In this document: positions 11,888 to 23,198 of the stretch, one piece after another
Layout: each line of letters begins with the position of its first letter
How positions within the stretch are numbered: position 1 is the stretch's first letter
From: Massariosphaeria phaeospora
Lineage: Eukaryota; Ascomycota; Dothideomycetes; Pleosporales
Assembly (NCBI GenBank): GCA_011032825.1
Contig: JAADJZ010000029.1
Location: 310,001 to 374,000 of the forward strand
DNA length: 64,000 nucleotides
Reading direction: 5' to 3'
The notes under the pieces: model-generated
The model's database searches: none
Seen by the model: the letters and a program-made list of their open reading frames with translations, nothing else
Told to the model about the DNA's origin: nothing
Translations under genes and position numbers: made by a program

Positions 11888-12010
11888 TTGAGCAGAAATC
11901 CCCACGAGTCTTGTGCGACCTATGCAATGTCCACCCTGAACCCAATGGCCCTTCTGACTTTTCGACACCGCTGCATCGTGCCCCTCCGCATCCACATACC
12001 CATCGGCGCC
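11888..12010 (-). pseudogene. decayed copy of the 3' end of a cysteine-rich paralogue
   Basis: The DNA from about 11888 to 12000 can be aligned by eye with about 13785-13900, which spans the stop codon and downstream sequence of paralogue C. Shared blocks include TGAACCCAATG followed by a CTCTGACT/TTCTGACT stretch, and the flanks GTCTTGTG and TGCAATGT. On the minus strand the copy reads through where paralogue C stops, and no intact upstream gene exists. I interpret it as the remnant of an additional duplicated copy that has degenerated. Confidence 0.55.
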
Positions 12011-12594
12011 ACCTCTTCAACCCCATCTCTAATATATGAACGTTTCCATCGTCTAGGCACTACCATATATTTCGACAATGTTATACCTTCTGACGCAGAA
12101 AAGGAGCGGTTTGATAACTTTCTCGAGAGGAACCATTGCTACAGACTAAGCAACGCAACGCCCTACCGTCTAAGAGAATGGAAATGGCCCCAGCTCTTGT
12201 CGGTCGCAATTTCGATATGACACCTTATGCGGCGAGGACGAACTATAGGAAAGCCTCGACAGAGTGACGGACATGACTCTCACTACCGTACAGCAACGGC
12301 GTCAAGGCTCAATGATGCCACATGCAACCGTGTTTAGAGATCGGCGCACGCCATGAGAAAAGTCAGAAGAAGAAGTACAACGAATGCATTGGTATCGCGC
12401 TCCAGGCGCACAATAAGGAATTGCTCACATACTCTAAACGCCATCCCACCGAGAATGACCAGAACTTGAAGAGAGAAACAATAACTGGAAATACAAAGAA
12501 AAGGTAAAGATGACATCGGAGCTTGGTATCCACCGCCGTCCGGGTGTTACGTCAGAATCCAAAGCTTAATACGGTCTCGGGCTGTCCGTTCATC

Positions 12595-12633
<39 letters not shown>
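12595..12633. repeat. (TTG)13 microsatellite
   Basis: Thirteen uninterrupted TTG units end four bases downstream of the stop codon of cysteine-rich paralogue B, so they lie in its 3' untranslated region. Confidence 0.95.
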
Positions 12634-12634
<1 letters not shown>

Positions 12635-12637
12635 CCA

Positions 12638-13312
12638 TCAGACAAAACTGCGGATAGGGTCGTACGGCGTCACCTCCCAAATAGTAAAGTACCGATCAAA
12701 CAGACGCTTGTCCGCCAGCTTGAGCGCGTTTTGTCTACTCTCCTCCATCGAAGTAACCGGACTAGTCGTTATCCATGAGTGTTCAAGTCTGATTCTGCAA
12801 TTCATGCACACTTTCCCCTCTTCCGCATTGTCTGTACAGTTGTCCGCAGGCTTCCAACGTCGGTACCACGGATGACCAGTGTAGCGCGGGTCGGCGAGGG
12901 CGCACTTGAATTTCAGATCGCCATCGGCGAAGAAGTACTTGTCGAAGTCTTTTATTTGTGGACGGCAGTTATCGCATATTGTGGCGGGCCCTTCGGTCCA
13001 TTCACAATAAGGCGTTAAAGTAGCGGGCTCGAAGGTCCGAAACCATTCCATTTCCCATAGCCAATATCCTGGCTGCCGAGTTATGCAGCTGAACGCCCCT
13101 TCAACAGATGCTTCTAGGTCCTTATACCTGGAATTGAGTACCAGCCGTTCTAACTCTTTGTCATCGGCCTCGCGGGCATGTTGGTCCATGATGTAGGGGT
13201 GTGTCCATATGCACATGTGGCACAGTCCTGTCTCGTCTGTAACTTTGCCGGCGTTCCCGTCCTGGCATTTTCCGATCTTAATGAATGGGCACGGCTCGAT
13301 TTCATTCTGCAT
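12638..13312 (-). CDS. cysteine-rich paralogue B (unknown family)
   Basis: A 224-residue protein if the Met at 13312 (MQNEIEPCPF) is used. The frame stays open to 13690, but that extension lacks the family pattern. It shows C8-x7-C-x14-C-x2-C-x3-H38 at the N-terminus, a middle CEW...CDNC pair not shared in the same form by the neighbours, then CA-x2-D-x2-Y-x4-W and C-x9-C-x2-C. The ordered motifs match paralogues A and C. The protein is rich in aromatic residues and has no signal peptide. Function unknown; zinc binding is inferred from the cysteine/histidine spacing. Confidence 0.65.
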   Translation of the reverse strand: MQNEIEPCPFIKIGKCQDGNAGKVTDETGLCHMCIWTHPYIMDQHAREADDKELERLVLNSRYKDLEASVEGAFSCITRQPGYWLWEMEWFRTFEPATLTPYCEWTEGPATICDNCRPQIKDFDKYFFADGDLKFKCALADPRYTGHPWYRRWKPADNCTDNAEEGKVCMNCRIRLEHSWITTSPVTSMEESRQNALKLADKRLFDRYFTIWEVTPYDPIRSFV

Positions 13313-13845
13313 CTTGAAATATGGCCCGAGCATAAAGTCGTAACGATAGATGACCTGCAATTGCAGAAGGCAATAATGTCGCCAGTGATGTATGGGAGAA
13401 GAGACTGCTGTTGGCTGAGGATAGTGTCGTGAAAAAATCTTGTAAATGTTTTGCTGAATGGTAAGAAAGATAGTTGCAGATGTGTTATGTGGAAGGAAAG
13501 ATGGTCTTGTCCGCCACTCCCTTCGAGGTGCATTCTTTTTTAGAACGCGCACTCCTCTCTCTCCCGCATATGCATGATCAGAATAAGATTTTAGTTGCGA
13601 ATCCAAGTGTCCAAGTGAGAATATGGTAACGTGTACCATATTTTCCGTCGGAAAGAAAGCGGTCGCAAGGTCGTCGCTCGCGTTCATCATGCCTGCTTAC
13701 AATTCAGCTTTGAGAAATCATCTCTATGGCATGCCGACCTGCAGGCCTCGAATACCAGGCCACAATGTTGCACCCGAAATACTCGTAGTCTTGTCTGTGC
13801 GACCCGTGCAATGTTCACTCTGAACCCAATGCCCCCTCTGACTCT
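13313..13845. other. spacer upstream of paralogue B
   Basis: The minus frame is open from 13690 down into paralogue B, so a longer N-terminus cannot be excluded. The part from about 13785 is duplicated near 11888. Confidence 0.4.
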
Positions 13846-14388
13846 TCATGACAAAGATTCGTCGTACCCCTCGAGATCCCCATACTCATCCTCCCCCTCC
13901 TTCGCAGCACCATCCCCCTCCTTAGTCTTCGCCACCACTCTATCCCCCTCTTCATGACACAACCCCCACGGCGTAAAGTACTGCACAACAGCAATCTTCT
14001 TTAAATGATTCTCCCAGCACCTACCACAAGCCAAGCCCTTACGCCGCACAACCAAACACGTACGTCTCGCATCTCGCAAGTTCAAATCAGACTGACGCCA
14101 CCTGCAGTGCTCAAAATCGGGGTCCTCGAACGCGCAAAGGTACCGACCGTGTGCTTCGAGGTTTCGTTTCGCGGTGTGTTTCCGGCCGAGCTCTTCTTCG
14201 ATGAGGGCGAGTGCTTCGACGTTATCGTTCGCCCAGGCGCGGAGTTGCTGGAGGTCGTGGCTCTTGAGGCAATGGGCGCATATCTTGTTGGCGACATAGA
14301 CCTTCATACCGAAACTGAGACAGTGGGACTGGGAGACGCATTCGACGACTGGTGGCGGTTTGAAGGATGATTCGGATGTGGAAGCCAT
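13846..14388 (-). CDS. cysteine-rich paralogue C (unknown family)
   Basis: A single-exon protein of 180 residues. It has C17-x5-C-x13-C-x2-C-x3-H44, then CA-x2-D-x2-F-x4-W, then C-x9-C-x2-C ending CGRCWENH. The tail is very acidic and low in complexity (EGEDEYGDLEGYDE), unlike paralogues A and B. There is no membrane segment or signal peptide. The gene is third in the same-strand array, and its 3' flank is duplicated near 11888-12010. No function can be assigned from sequence. Confidence 0.68.
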   Translation of the reverse strand: MASTSESSFKPPPVVECVSQSHCLSFGMKVYVANKICAHCLKSHDLQQLRAWANDNVEALALIEEELGRKHTAKRNLEAHGRYLCAFEDPDFEHCRWRQSDLNLRDARRTCLVVRRKGLACGRCWENHLKKIAVVQYFTPWGLCHEEGDRVVAKTKEGDGAAKEGEDEYGDLEGYDESLS

Positions 14389-16566
14389 GGAGCGATATTT
14401 GGAGAGATACTGGGTTGATGTGCAAGTCTTTCACCAGTGATATCTTGTGGTGTGGGAACAGCGGTGAGATGAACGTTAATCGTGGATCATCGACAATAGA
14501 CGAATGTCGGTGGAGGCGAGGAGGCCGATATGTCTACTACATGCCCTGTCATTCTTTCCATATATCTGGACGCCCGAAATCCGAGCACAAGTTAATATCG
14601 GCATTTCCTTGTGACACGACGCGCGGAGTACCACAATCCCAGCTATTCTTGAGTCTGACAGTGATGGGTCGGGGGACAGGAAAGCTTTTGTTGCGTGGCG
14701 TTCCGACCCGACTTCCTAAACTTCTGTCACTGTAATAGCGGTGTGAGATCGCTGATGAAAACGATTACTGACTACATCATCCCCCATCGTGCTCTCGACA
14801 GTAGGATAGAAGCCACTTCAAAGTCCTTGAATTGCCGGTGATCCGCGTAGGAGCCATGTGATTATCATGAGCGAATAGATCTACCCAATCAGCAGGGTAA
14901 AATACCCTTGGAGAGATGATGTCTTCACGGCGGCGTCGGGTTCGCTAACACCATAGAGCACGAGCCTCATTACGTCTAATGTGGCAAGCGGATGTCGAGA
15001 CCTTACTCGCCGCCACATTCATGACTGACTCGCTGTAAGTGGCATTGCGTATGCGGGTGGCAAATCTAACCTTGCTACATCTCGCCTTGTCCGGACCCCT
15101 TGCTGTCCTCTCTGAGCTTTGGAGGGTAAGGCGAACGTGTCTGGGTCACGTTGCGTTTCTTCTTCTCAAAGTATGGATATATTATGTCTTGACCAGGTCG
15201 GAGAAAAGACCACGATGTAGTCGGTGTAACCTCTGGCGCCGAACCCGAGTCTGAGATGGCCTATCAAAGTAGACTCTGCGGTGTAACGCGATGTACCCAC
15301 GTTCCGCAAACCCAGCAAATCATGGTTCGGGGTCCCATGTCGTACGTCAATTGGATGCTGCCTGCTTTGTTTCTCCGTTGGTCTCACAGGCCGACCAAGA
15401 AATATGTCGTCGACTTGAGCTCACCTGAGCCATACTCGTGGAAATCTCCACTCAGTTCAAATATGGAAGGTTTTTGCGAACCCATTGCGACAAGCCTCGT
15501 TAGCTTTGTCCAGAATGAAGAACGACATCCAATGGCTCGTACTCAAGATCCCGCGCTATTTTGTTTCTCAACACTAGCCCTTGGGAATCGTTGGGGCTCA
15601 TATGCTCGATACCAAGCGGAACACCATCGGGTCCCGCCGAATAGGATAACTTTGATGCCTTCTACTTCCGTGGCGGTACCAAGCCTTTGGATCGGCAGCC
15701 CCACCTTAAGAATACCGCAGCCTACGCGATATGTAGTAGATAATTAACGTTACTCTTTCATCCTCCACGGTAATGTTGTAACCCTGTGTATCCGACCACA
15801 GGAACAGTCCCCATTTCCACCATGAAGACCTGAGACTATCCGGACATAAGAATTTGTGAGCGTTTGTCCGCACAAGCGCAACTCACAGATAACGAGAGAC
15901 CAGAACGGCTGGGAATGTTGTGCTCACAACATCTTTGCGTCTTGATTGTTACCGGAGGTTCACGGATCGTACACAGGACTTCTCTGACGACTCTGTAGCA
16001 ACATCTTTCCAAGGATCGCATATTGAGATAGGTGGTGGAATTTGTCGGAAGTTTGTATGCATATGTGCAACAGTAGTAGAGTTGTCGCACAGTATACATA
16101 TGTGGTACCAGATCGTTTATGTGCTTGGTGACTCGTCATCCGTATCATAGTCAAGCAGAGCGGCTGTGTGCTGCCAATCTGTTGCGTCGTTCTTTGGGGG
16201 AATGCGTTCCATTGATGTTTCTGCCTGCACTCTGAGTGCTGTGTATCGCTTTCGGTCCGAATGGTGGTGGAAGGATGGCTGATGTGGCAAGACGCTGTCA
16301 GGCTATGTCCAAAACAGCTAGCCTCTCGAGAGCTTGCTTTCCATCCCCACATGCACGAAAGCAAGCTGCGCAGTGCTGAATTCACTTCAGTCAATCTTCC
16401 CGCTCCACATGAATCTGACGAATAGCCACTGCCTCATCTACTCTGGATGATTACAGTAGGCGAATCCAGCGGCCTGACACCTGTCCCCGGATCAGATACA
16501 TCGTAGTTTGCCCCCATTCGTTTCAAGGTATATTCTTTAACGTGTACCAAGAGACTGAGTCTGTGT
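14389..16566. other. 2.2-kb gene-poor region
   Basis: No gene I can support. A 163-codon + frame at 15256-15747 and a 144-codon - frame at 15960-16394 have no recognisable motif, no intron logic and no biased composition. I treat both as chance frames. The 5' part is the promoter of paralogue C. Confidence 0.4.
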
Positions 16567-17239
16567 TCAGCTTATCTCCGTTTCCTCTCCCTCCTGTTGG
16601 GTTGCTGCCTTTTCTTTGTTACCAAACATATCTTCGACAAGAGCCACAAACTCGCTTATTATATCTTGCTCAGTATCGCCTGATCTCCCCTCTCTTAAAC
16701 CCTTCAACATCCTCATCGCATCGGCGTCGCCTTTCTTCTGTGTCCATCTAGAAGGTTGCGAGCCTCCGCCCCAGCGCCCTCCGCGTCCCCTTCCCCGCCC
16801 ACGATAACCACCGCCCCTCCCACCCCTTCCGCCTCGGTAATTGCCGGAACGCCAAGCTGGGTTGTCGTCCGGCTCTGGCTCGATCGTTGCAGCGTAGATG
16901 CGCTGCAGCAACGGCAGAGCTGCGGGATTCGCTTCCAGGAGATTGCGGAACCTGGGGCTCGTAGCGAGCGTTGAGAAGTCGATCTTCTTTCGCAGGTATC
17001 TTGGAGGGGGTTCGGGAGCGGGTGGTTGAGGCAACTCGAGTGGTGGCGCAGGTGTTGGGGGATTAGAGTCTGAGACTGGATGTGTGATTTTGTGCTCTTT
17101 GAAGCATGCTATAGAGCAGCTATACTGTGTCAGTAAATGTAGGCGCGTGTGGAGGGCGTACGCACTAAGGTACTGAGCACGTTGGACACTTGTATTTCTT
17201 CGGTTCGGAATTGCAGACACCGCACAATATCTCGGCCAT
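16567..17239 (-). CDS. HIT-type zinc finger protein (zf-HIT)
   Basis: Exons are 17239-17166 and 17119-16567, with a 46-bp intron that uses a TATAG acceptor. The product is 208 residues. Splicing restores the full zf-HIT finger at residues 6-40: CGVC, then CPTC, then YCSIACFKEHK with a final His, the C-C-C-C-C-C-H-H pattern of proteins such as Hit1/ZNHIT3 that act in box C/D snoRNP assembly. After a proline-rich linker there is an alpha-helical stretch and then an Arg/Gly-rich RGG block (about residues 125-155) that probably binds RNA. The RGG block is an unusual addition for a small zf-HIT protein. It is divergent from COX11 with a 254-bp shared promoter. Confidence 0.85.
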
Positions 17240-17493
17240 CGTATAGCGTCTAGTATATGAAGCTTCTCGCGGTTTACAGAGCGCATGCGCCTGGGGAATG
17301 GTCTGTTGAGAGAACGATACTAACGTGATAGTTCAGCACGGCAGATGGCCAAGAAACTCGGAAAAAGATCCGAGCGCAGCGCCGAGTCCCAAAGCGGCTA
17401 GAGCCCCCGCGGCGAATCATCATCACTCGGAAAGCTCTCCCATTCACACGTCCGAAGGCCACACACGCCTCCGCGCGCCTCCTCGCCCTCACA
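17240..17493. promoter_or_regulatory. bidirectional promoter, zf-HIT / COX11
   Basis: Only 254 bp separate the two start codons, so both genes must share this region. I see no strong TATA element. Confidence 0.6.
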
Positions 17494-18388
17494 ATGGCCA
17501 TCTCGATGCCACTGCGACGCTCTGCGGTACGACTCTTCGAGCCATGGACTTGCGCATCCTGTTCCCGGCCCCTTGCGCGCACTCCCCGCCCGATTAGTAG
17601 TCCATTTCGGCCCGCACGGCGATGCTTGAACTCGACAAGCGAGACCAGACAGAGTGCCGTACCGTCAATGGACCAGGTGCGCGCACAGTACAAGGAGAAG
17701 AATCGGACAACAATGTATGGGGCGGGCCACTTGTGCAAACCAATGCGGAAGCTAATCGCTTGAAGGAACTATGTCTTCAGCATAGTACTCGGGACCGTCG
17801 CGCTGTCCTATGGCTCAGTACCTTTCTATAAGATGGTGCGCCTCTCGCTTCCGACCACGCCGTCTATACCGCTAAAATACTATCGTGTAGATATGCCAGC
17901 AAATTGGGTGGGGAGGCCAGCCTGTCAGGTCCGCCGCGCATGGCGCCGGCTCTACCGTCGACCCTTCCGAGCGCCTCAAGCCAGTAGAAAACCATCCGCG
18001 CATCCGCATAACCTTCAACGGCTCCGTCTCCGATGTACTGGACTGGAAATTTGTTCCCCAACAACGCGAAGTGCGCGTGCTACCGGGGGAGACTGCGCTC
18101 GCCTTTTACACGGCGACAAACCACTCGTCCGAGGATATCATAGGAGTAGCAACGTATTCTGTCACCCCCGGGCAAGTGGCACCATATTTCAGCAAGATCC
18201 AATGCTTCTGTTTCGAAGAGCAGAGGTTGAATGCAGGCGAGACAGTCGATATGCCTGTCTTCTTTTACATCGACCCAGACTTCATCAATGACCTTAACAT
18301 GAAGGGCATCGAGACTGTCACTTTGAGTTATACGTTTTTCAAGGCCAAATATGACAAAGATGGGCATCTGACACCGGTTGCTGCATAG
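17494..18388 (+). CDS. COX11: cytochrome c oxidase assembly protein COX11
   Basis: Inner mitochondrial membrane copper chaperone that helps insert CuB into Cox1. Exons are 17494-17714, 17766-17835 and 17891-18388 (introns 51 and 55 bp), giving 262 residues. The N-terminus is basic and serine-rich, consistent with a mitochondrial presequence. The spliced second exon supplies the single membrane helix (YVFSIVLGTVALSYGSVPFY). The intermembrane-space domain contains ICQQIGWGGQPV, VLPGETALAFYTATN and the copper-binding CFCFEEQ. The end is the conserved SYTFFKAKYDKDG. Unspliced reading loses the helix, so the introns are well supported. Confidence 0.95.
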
Positions 18389-19032
18389 TTAGTCGGTCGA
18401 AGATGGTGCTGAGGGGTTTGTATAACAGGTGGATGGGCAAAGCACTACGATGTATGATATGTTGTATACTTGGAACTGACGAACTTCCAAGCCGTCAACT
18501 ATCTCACATTGGTGTCGTTCACTCTAACACTGAATTATAGCCACATGTCCTTGGGCTCCTTAAACTGCACAACTGTGCATCATCACTTCCACAAACACGC
18601 TATGAAATCTCCTTGTGCCGCTCGTTAAGCGCAACTACTATCACACATAAGTAGACGCGCCGCAAGCGGGTTGATTTTCTAGTTCGGGACTTGCGTCGTC
18701 CATAGCAACATGGACAGAGTCCTTGTATGATTCGAGGAGCGTAATCTGGATACTGGATTTTGGGGCACAATACCTCCGGAAACCAATCAACTCAGCAACA
18801 AATGCCATCGATTTTGCACCGTTCCATGGTTGTCCACCTCTCTTTTCCGCACAACAATAAGTAAAAATTTCACAACAAATATATTTCTGTACATAGCGTC
18901 TTCTTCGCTGTCTTCGTCTCCACACATTTTCTCTCCGGACCTCTCTCTTTTGCCAGAACCTGATATCCTGCGCCGCAAACCAACAAAACATCATACCACC
19001 ATCAGCGCGCCGCAGTCGCGCCTGCTAGCACG
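18389..19032. other. intergenic; CT-rich promoter before the BTB-like gene
   Basis: No gene seen. From about 18895 to 18960 the + strand is rich in pyrimidines, typical of fungal promoters, and it precedes the Met at 19033. Confidence 0.45.
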
Positions 19033-20719
19033 ATGTTCCAGAGAATGCGGCGACCAGCCCGGGAGGAGCCATCATTCAGTATATACGTCCCAAATCGTCC
19101 AGTGAGCACCGTGCCGATGGAGGAACGGCAAGTCGACTATCATAGGTTTGCTCGGCACTCGCACGTATTGGATAGTTCTCCGATGAGCCACGCTCCTTTT
19201 ACAACCGGTCAGTCGTCTCTTCTCATCGCTTGTGTTGCCCGTTATCACTATCACCCCTCGTTCGTTCTTGTTCATCTATACTTCGCTTCGTTTCGTCAGT
19301 GACACGGAAGCATGCGCCACGCACGTCTCCCTGTCGATCTCGGTTCCATCACCAGCAAGCTCTTCGGAGAACCTTCTCATACTCTTTCGCTGCTAGACCC
19401 ACCGAACGTTGGACATAAACCGGTTACTAACTCTACTGCAGGCGAGCCCGGCAAGCCTAACAATGTCGATGGTTCTACAGCCCCAGATGCACCCACATCT
19501 ACCACAACCCCCATCACAGCCCTCCCCGAATCCGAAGTTCGTACCAACAGCGTTCGCTCCTCGGCATACTGCGCTTCAGTCAAAGTCGAGCCAAGAGGCA
19601 CCCTCGCCCTGATCGTCGGCAGCGAAGCCAACGGCAACGGCCCGTGCAAATTCCTCGTTTCAGCCGACAACGTCCGTCTCCTGAGTCCCGTTTGGGCCGA
19701 ACTCGTCTCGAAAGCGTCCATGATCGTGTGGCGGCTCGGCAGAAGACAGATTCATCTCCCCGACGACGACCCGGATATGATGCTCCTGCTAATGCGGGTC
19801 GCCCATCTAAAGTTCAACACCGTGACGCTGGACCTGAGCTTCGAGCAGCTGCTGCAGCTGGCGTTGATCTGCAACCGGTACGAGTGCACCGAGGTGTTGC
19901 GGCCCTTCCACGAGAAGTGGAGCAGCCTGCACCGCGAGAAGATCCTGCAGCCCGGCTTCGAGCAGTGGATGTTCGTTGCATACCAGTTTGGGTATGAGGA
20001 GGATTACGTGCGCATCGCGAACCACCTCGCGATGAACTGCAGAGTTAACCCGATTGGCGAACTCCTTGTGCCGGGCTCGGACACTCAGAAGCTCGAAGGC
20101 CACTTCCCGCCAAATGCCCTCCGTAAGTGCAACCCCAACCCACCCACCTGATATCTGTCGCAGAACAAGTTCCTAACCCCCCACGCTAGAATGCATCCAA
20201 TTCGTGCGGTCCAAAACGCTCAAGTGTTTCCTCAACACCACCTACGCGCTCGCCAACTCGATGGTCAACCTCAACACGTGCAAAGCACACAGCGGCCCCG
20301 CCAACCCCGAAAGCAGCACCGCGTCCACCAACCCCTCGTCTCTCATCTCCGACTCCGAGCGCGACGAATGCACGCTCCTCAACACGGGCTCCTTCCTGCG
20401 CCACCTCTCTACCATCGGCTACTGGCCCGCCGTGCAGCGCATCTCCAGCGTGCACGACTCGCTCAGCGAGGTCGCAGACCTGCTTATGCACGTGCGCGTC
20501 ATCACACTGAAGACGTACCGCAGCGACTCGGTGATGGGCGAGGCGGGCGTGGAGGCCGAGACGCCGATGCAGCGCCACGAGGCGTGCAATGCGGGGAGGA
20601 TGCTGGCGGTTAAGATCCGCGAGGCGATGGAGACGATGGACCGGCCGGTCGAGTATGATACGCTGGAGGTTATAAGGAAGAACGCGAATAGGTGGGAGGC
20701 AGCGGAGAAGCGGGAGTAG
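19033..20719 (+). CDS. BTB/POZ-like domain protein
   Basis: Proposed exons are 19033-19207, 19442-20122 and 20190-20719, giving 461 residues. Intron 1 (234 bp, GTCAGT donor) ends with a perfect TACTAAC branch site and CTGCAG. Both exons stay in one frame when it is removed. Intron 2 is 67 bp. The central part (TLALIVGSE, then FLVSADNVRLLSPVW, IHLPDDDPDMMLLLMRVAHL) matches the fungal BTB fold used in homo-oligomerisation and Cullin-3 adaptors. A helical region with a Cys-rich patch follows. An alternative start at 19312 avoids intron 1 and shortens the variable N-terminus. The target or partner is unknown. Confidence 0.75.
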
Positions 20720-22322
20720 TCAGTGAGCGGGCGGAGCGGCGAGCGGTAGGGGTAATGTTTAATGTTTGGTGCTGATCATAAGGCAGTTGTTTGTTCAGAT
20801 AGATTCTGTAGTTGAGCTTAGGGAGGGATACAGAGCCGTGTGTCAGCATTCTGGCAGGCAAGGGGACACAAACAGAAGATAGGGTTGCGAAAACATAGCA
20901 AAGTTTATATATCTATTCTAATCAAGACATGGCATTCTCGATTATTCGACAGAGTGAGTACTCTCATCAAAAAAAAAAAAAATAGAATAAAAAACCGAAA
21001 AAATTGCCGCCACCTAGCTATCACCAGCATACCAGCTCGGTCACCCCATCCATATCTCGTGCCATGAATGTGCGGGGTTCCGAAAAGTCAGAATTCCCCT
21101 CCATCGCGCACACATGCACAGACATAATGTCATGCCATCCCTGATCCATCCCGGCCTTATTATCCTCCATCCCATTTTCCATCCTATCCGATCCCGCCCA
21201 GCTGCCCGACCCACCCACTCCAAGTCTGCGCCTTCCGTTCCCCCCGACTCTCAACAAACCCCCAGCTCCGCGCCGAGCACGCCTCAACAAGTCAACAACG
21301 CAACCCAAAACCGAAAAAACTGTCGTGTGCAGGGAGCGGTCCGGTCTCAGCAGCCCTTATTACCTCATCATCATCCCATCCCATCTCATCTCGTAATGTA
21401 CGTCATCACCCTATTTCAGTCTGCCCGTGGTACTGTACTGTAGGTACGTGCATAAGCACCAACCGCCCGCACGGCGCAACCTTGCCAACCCCGACCCCTG
21501 TCCCAACTGCCCATGCCCCTTTCACAATTCGTCGATCAGACGCCTCAGACGATCCTCCAGCCTTGCAAATCCCCATTCATCACGTCATCATCCATCCATC
21601 CCATCTGGATTTAGCTATAGCGAACAACTCAAACTCGACTTCATGTCACCCCCATGCGGCATCCCGCATGCTCCAACCCCACATTAATGACCACACTACT
21701 CATCTCTCGCAACACGAGCCAAGACGAAATAAGTCTATGAGAGAAATAAATATTTAAAAGAGCTTAATGCGCGAATAATATTAGTCCATGTGCCGTTGTG
21801 TCGCGTTGTGTCCGTGTTGGGGTCGCCTCGGCGCAAGTGTTGTTGGCTGGGCAGCCCCATGGCTAGCCTTCACACTTGTCTAGTGGTTCAGTAAGAACCT
21901 GGGAAGAGTGGGCGCTCACACCCGTTGCGAAATGGATGGTGACCAGAGTGCTTTTGGTTGCAACGTGGCGAAACCAATATTAGTTAAGGCTCATCACACG
22001 ACGGATGGAGATGGTGATGAAGTGGGTATTATCGAATTTTCATATCAAACTATTAACAAGGACCGTTCCCGCCATTTCGGGTATCAAAGCGCTGCCACCT
22101 AGCGCATGCGTGCGAGTATCATGCATCGTTCGTCATCGTGCCGCATCGTGAAAGTGGTCGGGCAATTGGTGCGGACGCGAATACCATCCACTGCCAGCCC
22201 AACATATTACCGAACCAATGTGATCCAAACCCCCGCTCATGTATCCGCCGCGCCACTCCATTGCATCCATTAAAACATTACTTCGCCGATCGGGGTCCGC
22301 AGTCATAGTTGACAGGACCGGT
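20720..22322. other. 1.6-kb intergenic, nothing recognised
   Basis: Convergent with the CFEM gene. It contains an A-rich stretch (20970-21005) and C/T-rich low complexity (21120-21660). Frames here are short and compositionally biased. Confidence 0.4.
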
Positions 22323-23198
22323 TTATAGGAGCAACCAAGCGACGAGACCGGCGGCACCGGCAACAGGCAGACCGGTCATCTTGGGGGCCATACCGCCTGC
22401 CGCTGGGGTGCTAGGAGCTCCAGTGGCGGACTCGGCAACGGATCCGGTAACACTCTCCACGGCTGAGCTCAGGCTCTCGGCCACGGAGGAGGCGGCGTTA
22501 GATCCGGAGGCACTGTCGAAGCTGTTAGCTCATGTCCATCGAGATCTTGATATCATAGCACTTACGCAGCAGAGGAGGCGGCGGACTCAGCAGAGGACAA
22601 GACGGACGACGCAGCAGAGGCGGCGGACTCGGTGAGGGATGCAAGCGCAGAGCTGAGACCAGAGGCAATGCTTGATTGAGCACTCTCGATGGCGCTGGAG
22701 GCAGATGCAAGGTCGCCGGTGGGAGTAGACATCAACTCGCCGGTAGCGGTAGCGGAGATGGATGCCAGGGCGGAGGTAAGGACGGGCAGGGCACCAGTGC
22801 TTGAAGCAGCGCCGGAAGCAGCAAGGGCTAATGGGTGGTCAGTATCCAAGTTCCCGCGATGTACGCAGACACGACTTACCGGCGCAGTAGGTAGAGCCGT
22901 ACGAGATGACTTGACCAGCCTCATCGGCAGAGCAAGCCTCGTTGGCGCAATCGCGAACACCGAGACCGAAGCGTGCGTCACTGCAGTAGCAAGCAGCGTC
23001 TCCCGGTTGGCAGCTGAACTCGCGCTGAGCGATTGAGAGCATGTTGGAGATGCACGTTTGCTATGACGTATCAGTATCAAGCGTACAAACGGTTGCTCAA
23101 CCGTGGGACAGCAGACTTACACCGCACTGGGGGAGGTCGGCGAGGGACTGGGCAATGGCAACACCAGCACCAACAACGAGGAGGGCGAAGGACTTCAT
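22323..23198 (-). CDS. CFEM-domain GPI-anchored cell wall protein
   Basis: Exons are 23198-23121, 23060-22880, 22827-22566 and 22512-22323, with 47-60 bp introns and matching phases, giving 236 residues. The signal peptide MKSFALLVVGAGVAIAQ is followed by the eight-cysteine CFEM domain (LPQCG, TCISN, FSCQ, AACYCSD, VRDCANEAC, STYC). Next is a Ser/Ala/Thr-rich region of about 110 residues, likely O-glycosylated, and a hydrophobic C-terminus ending GAAGLVAWLLL, typical of a GPI-anchor signal. CFEM proteins act in heme/iron capture, wall integrity or host interaction. Which applies here cannot be told. A TATA-like element lies about 65 bp upstream. Confidence 0.93.

Noticed and set aside
15256..15747. 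163-codon + frame
   Set aside because: No recognisable motif, no promoter or splice context, unconvincing composition.
19312..19441. BTB-like gene starting at the internal Met at 19312
   Set aside because: Possible, but the perfect TACTAAC and CAG at 19422-19441 with phase-matched joining to 19207 favour an upstream first exon. Kept as the alternative start.
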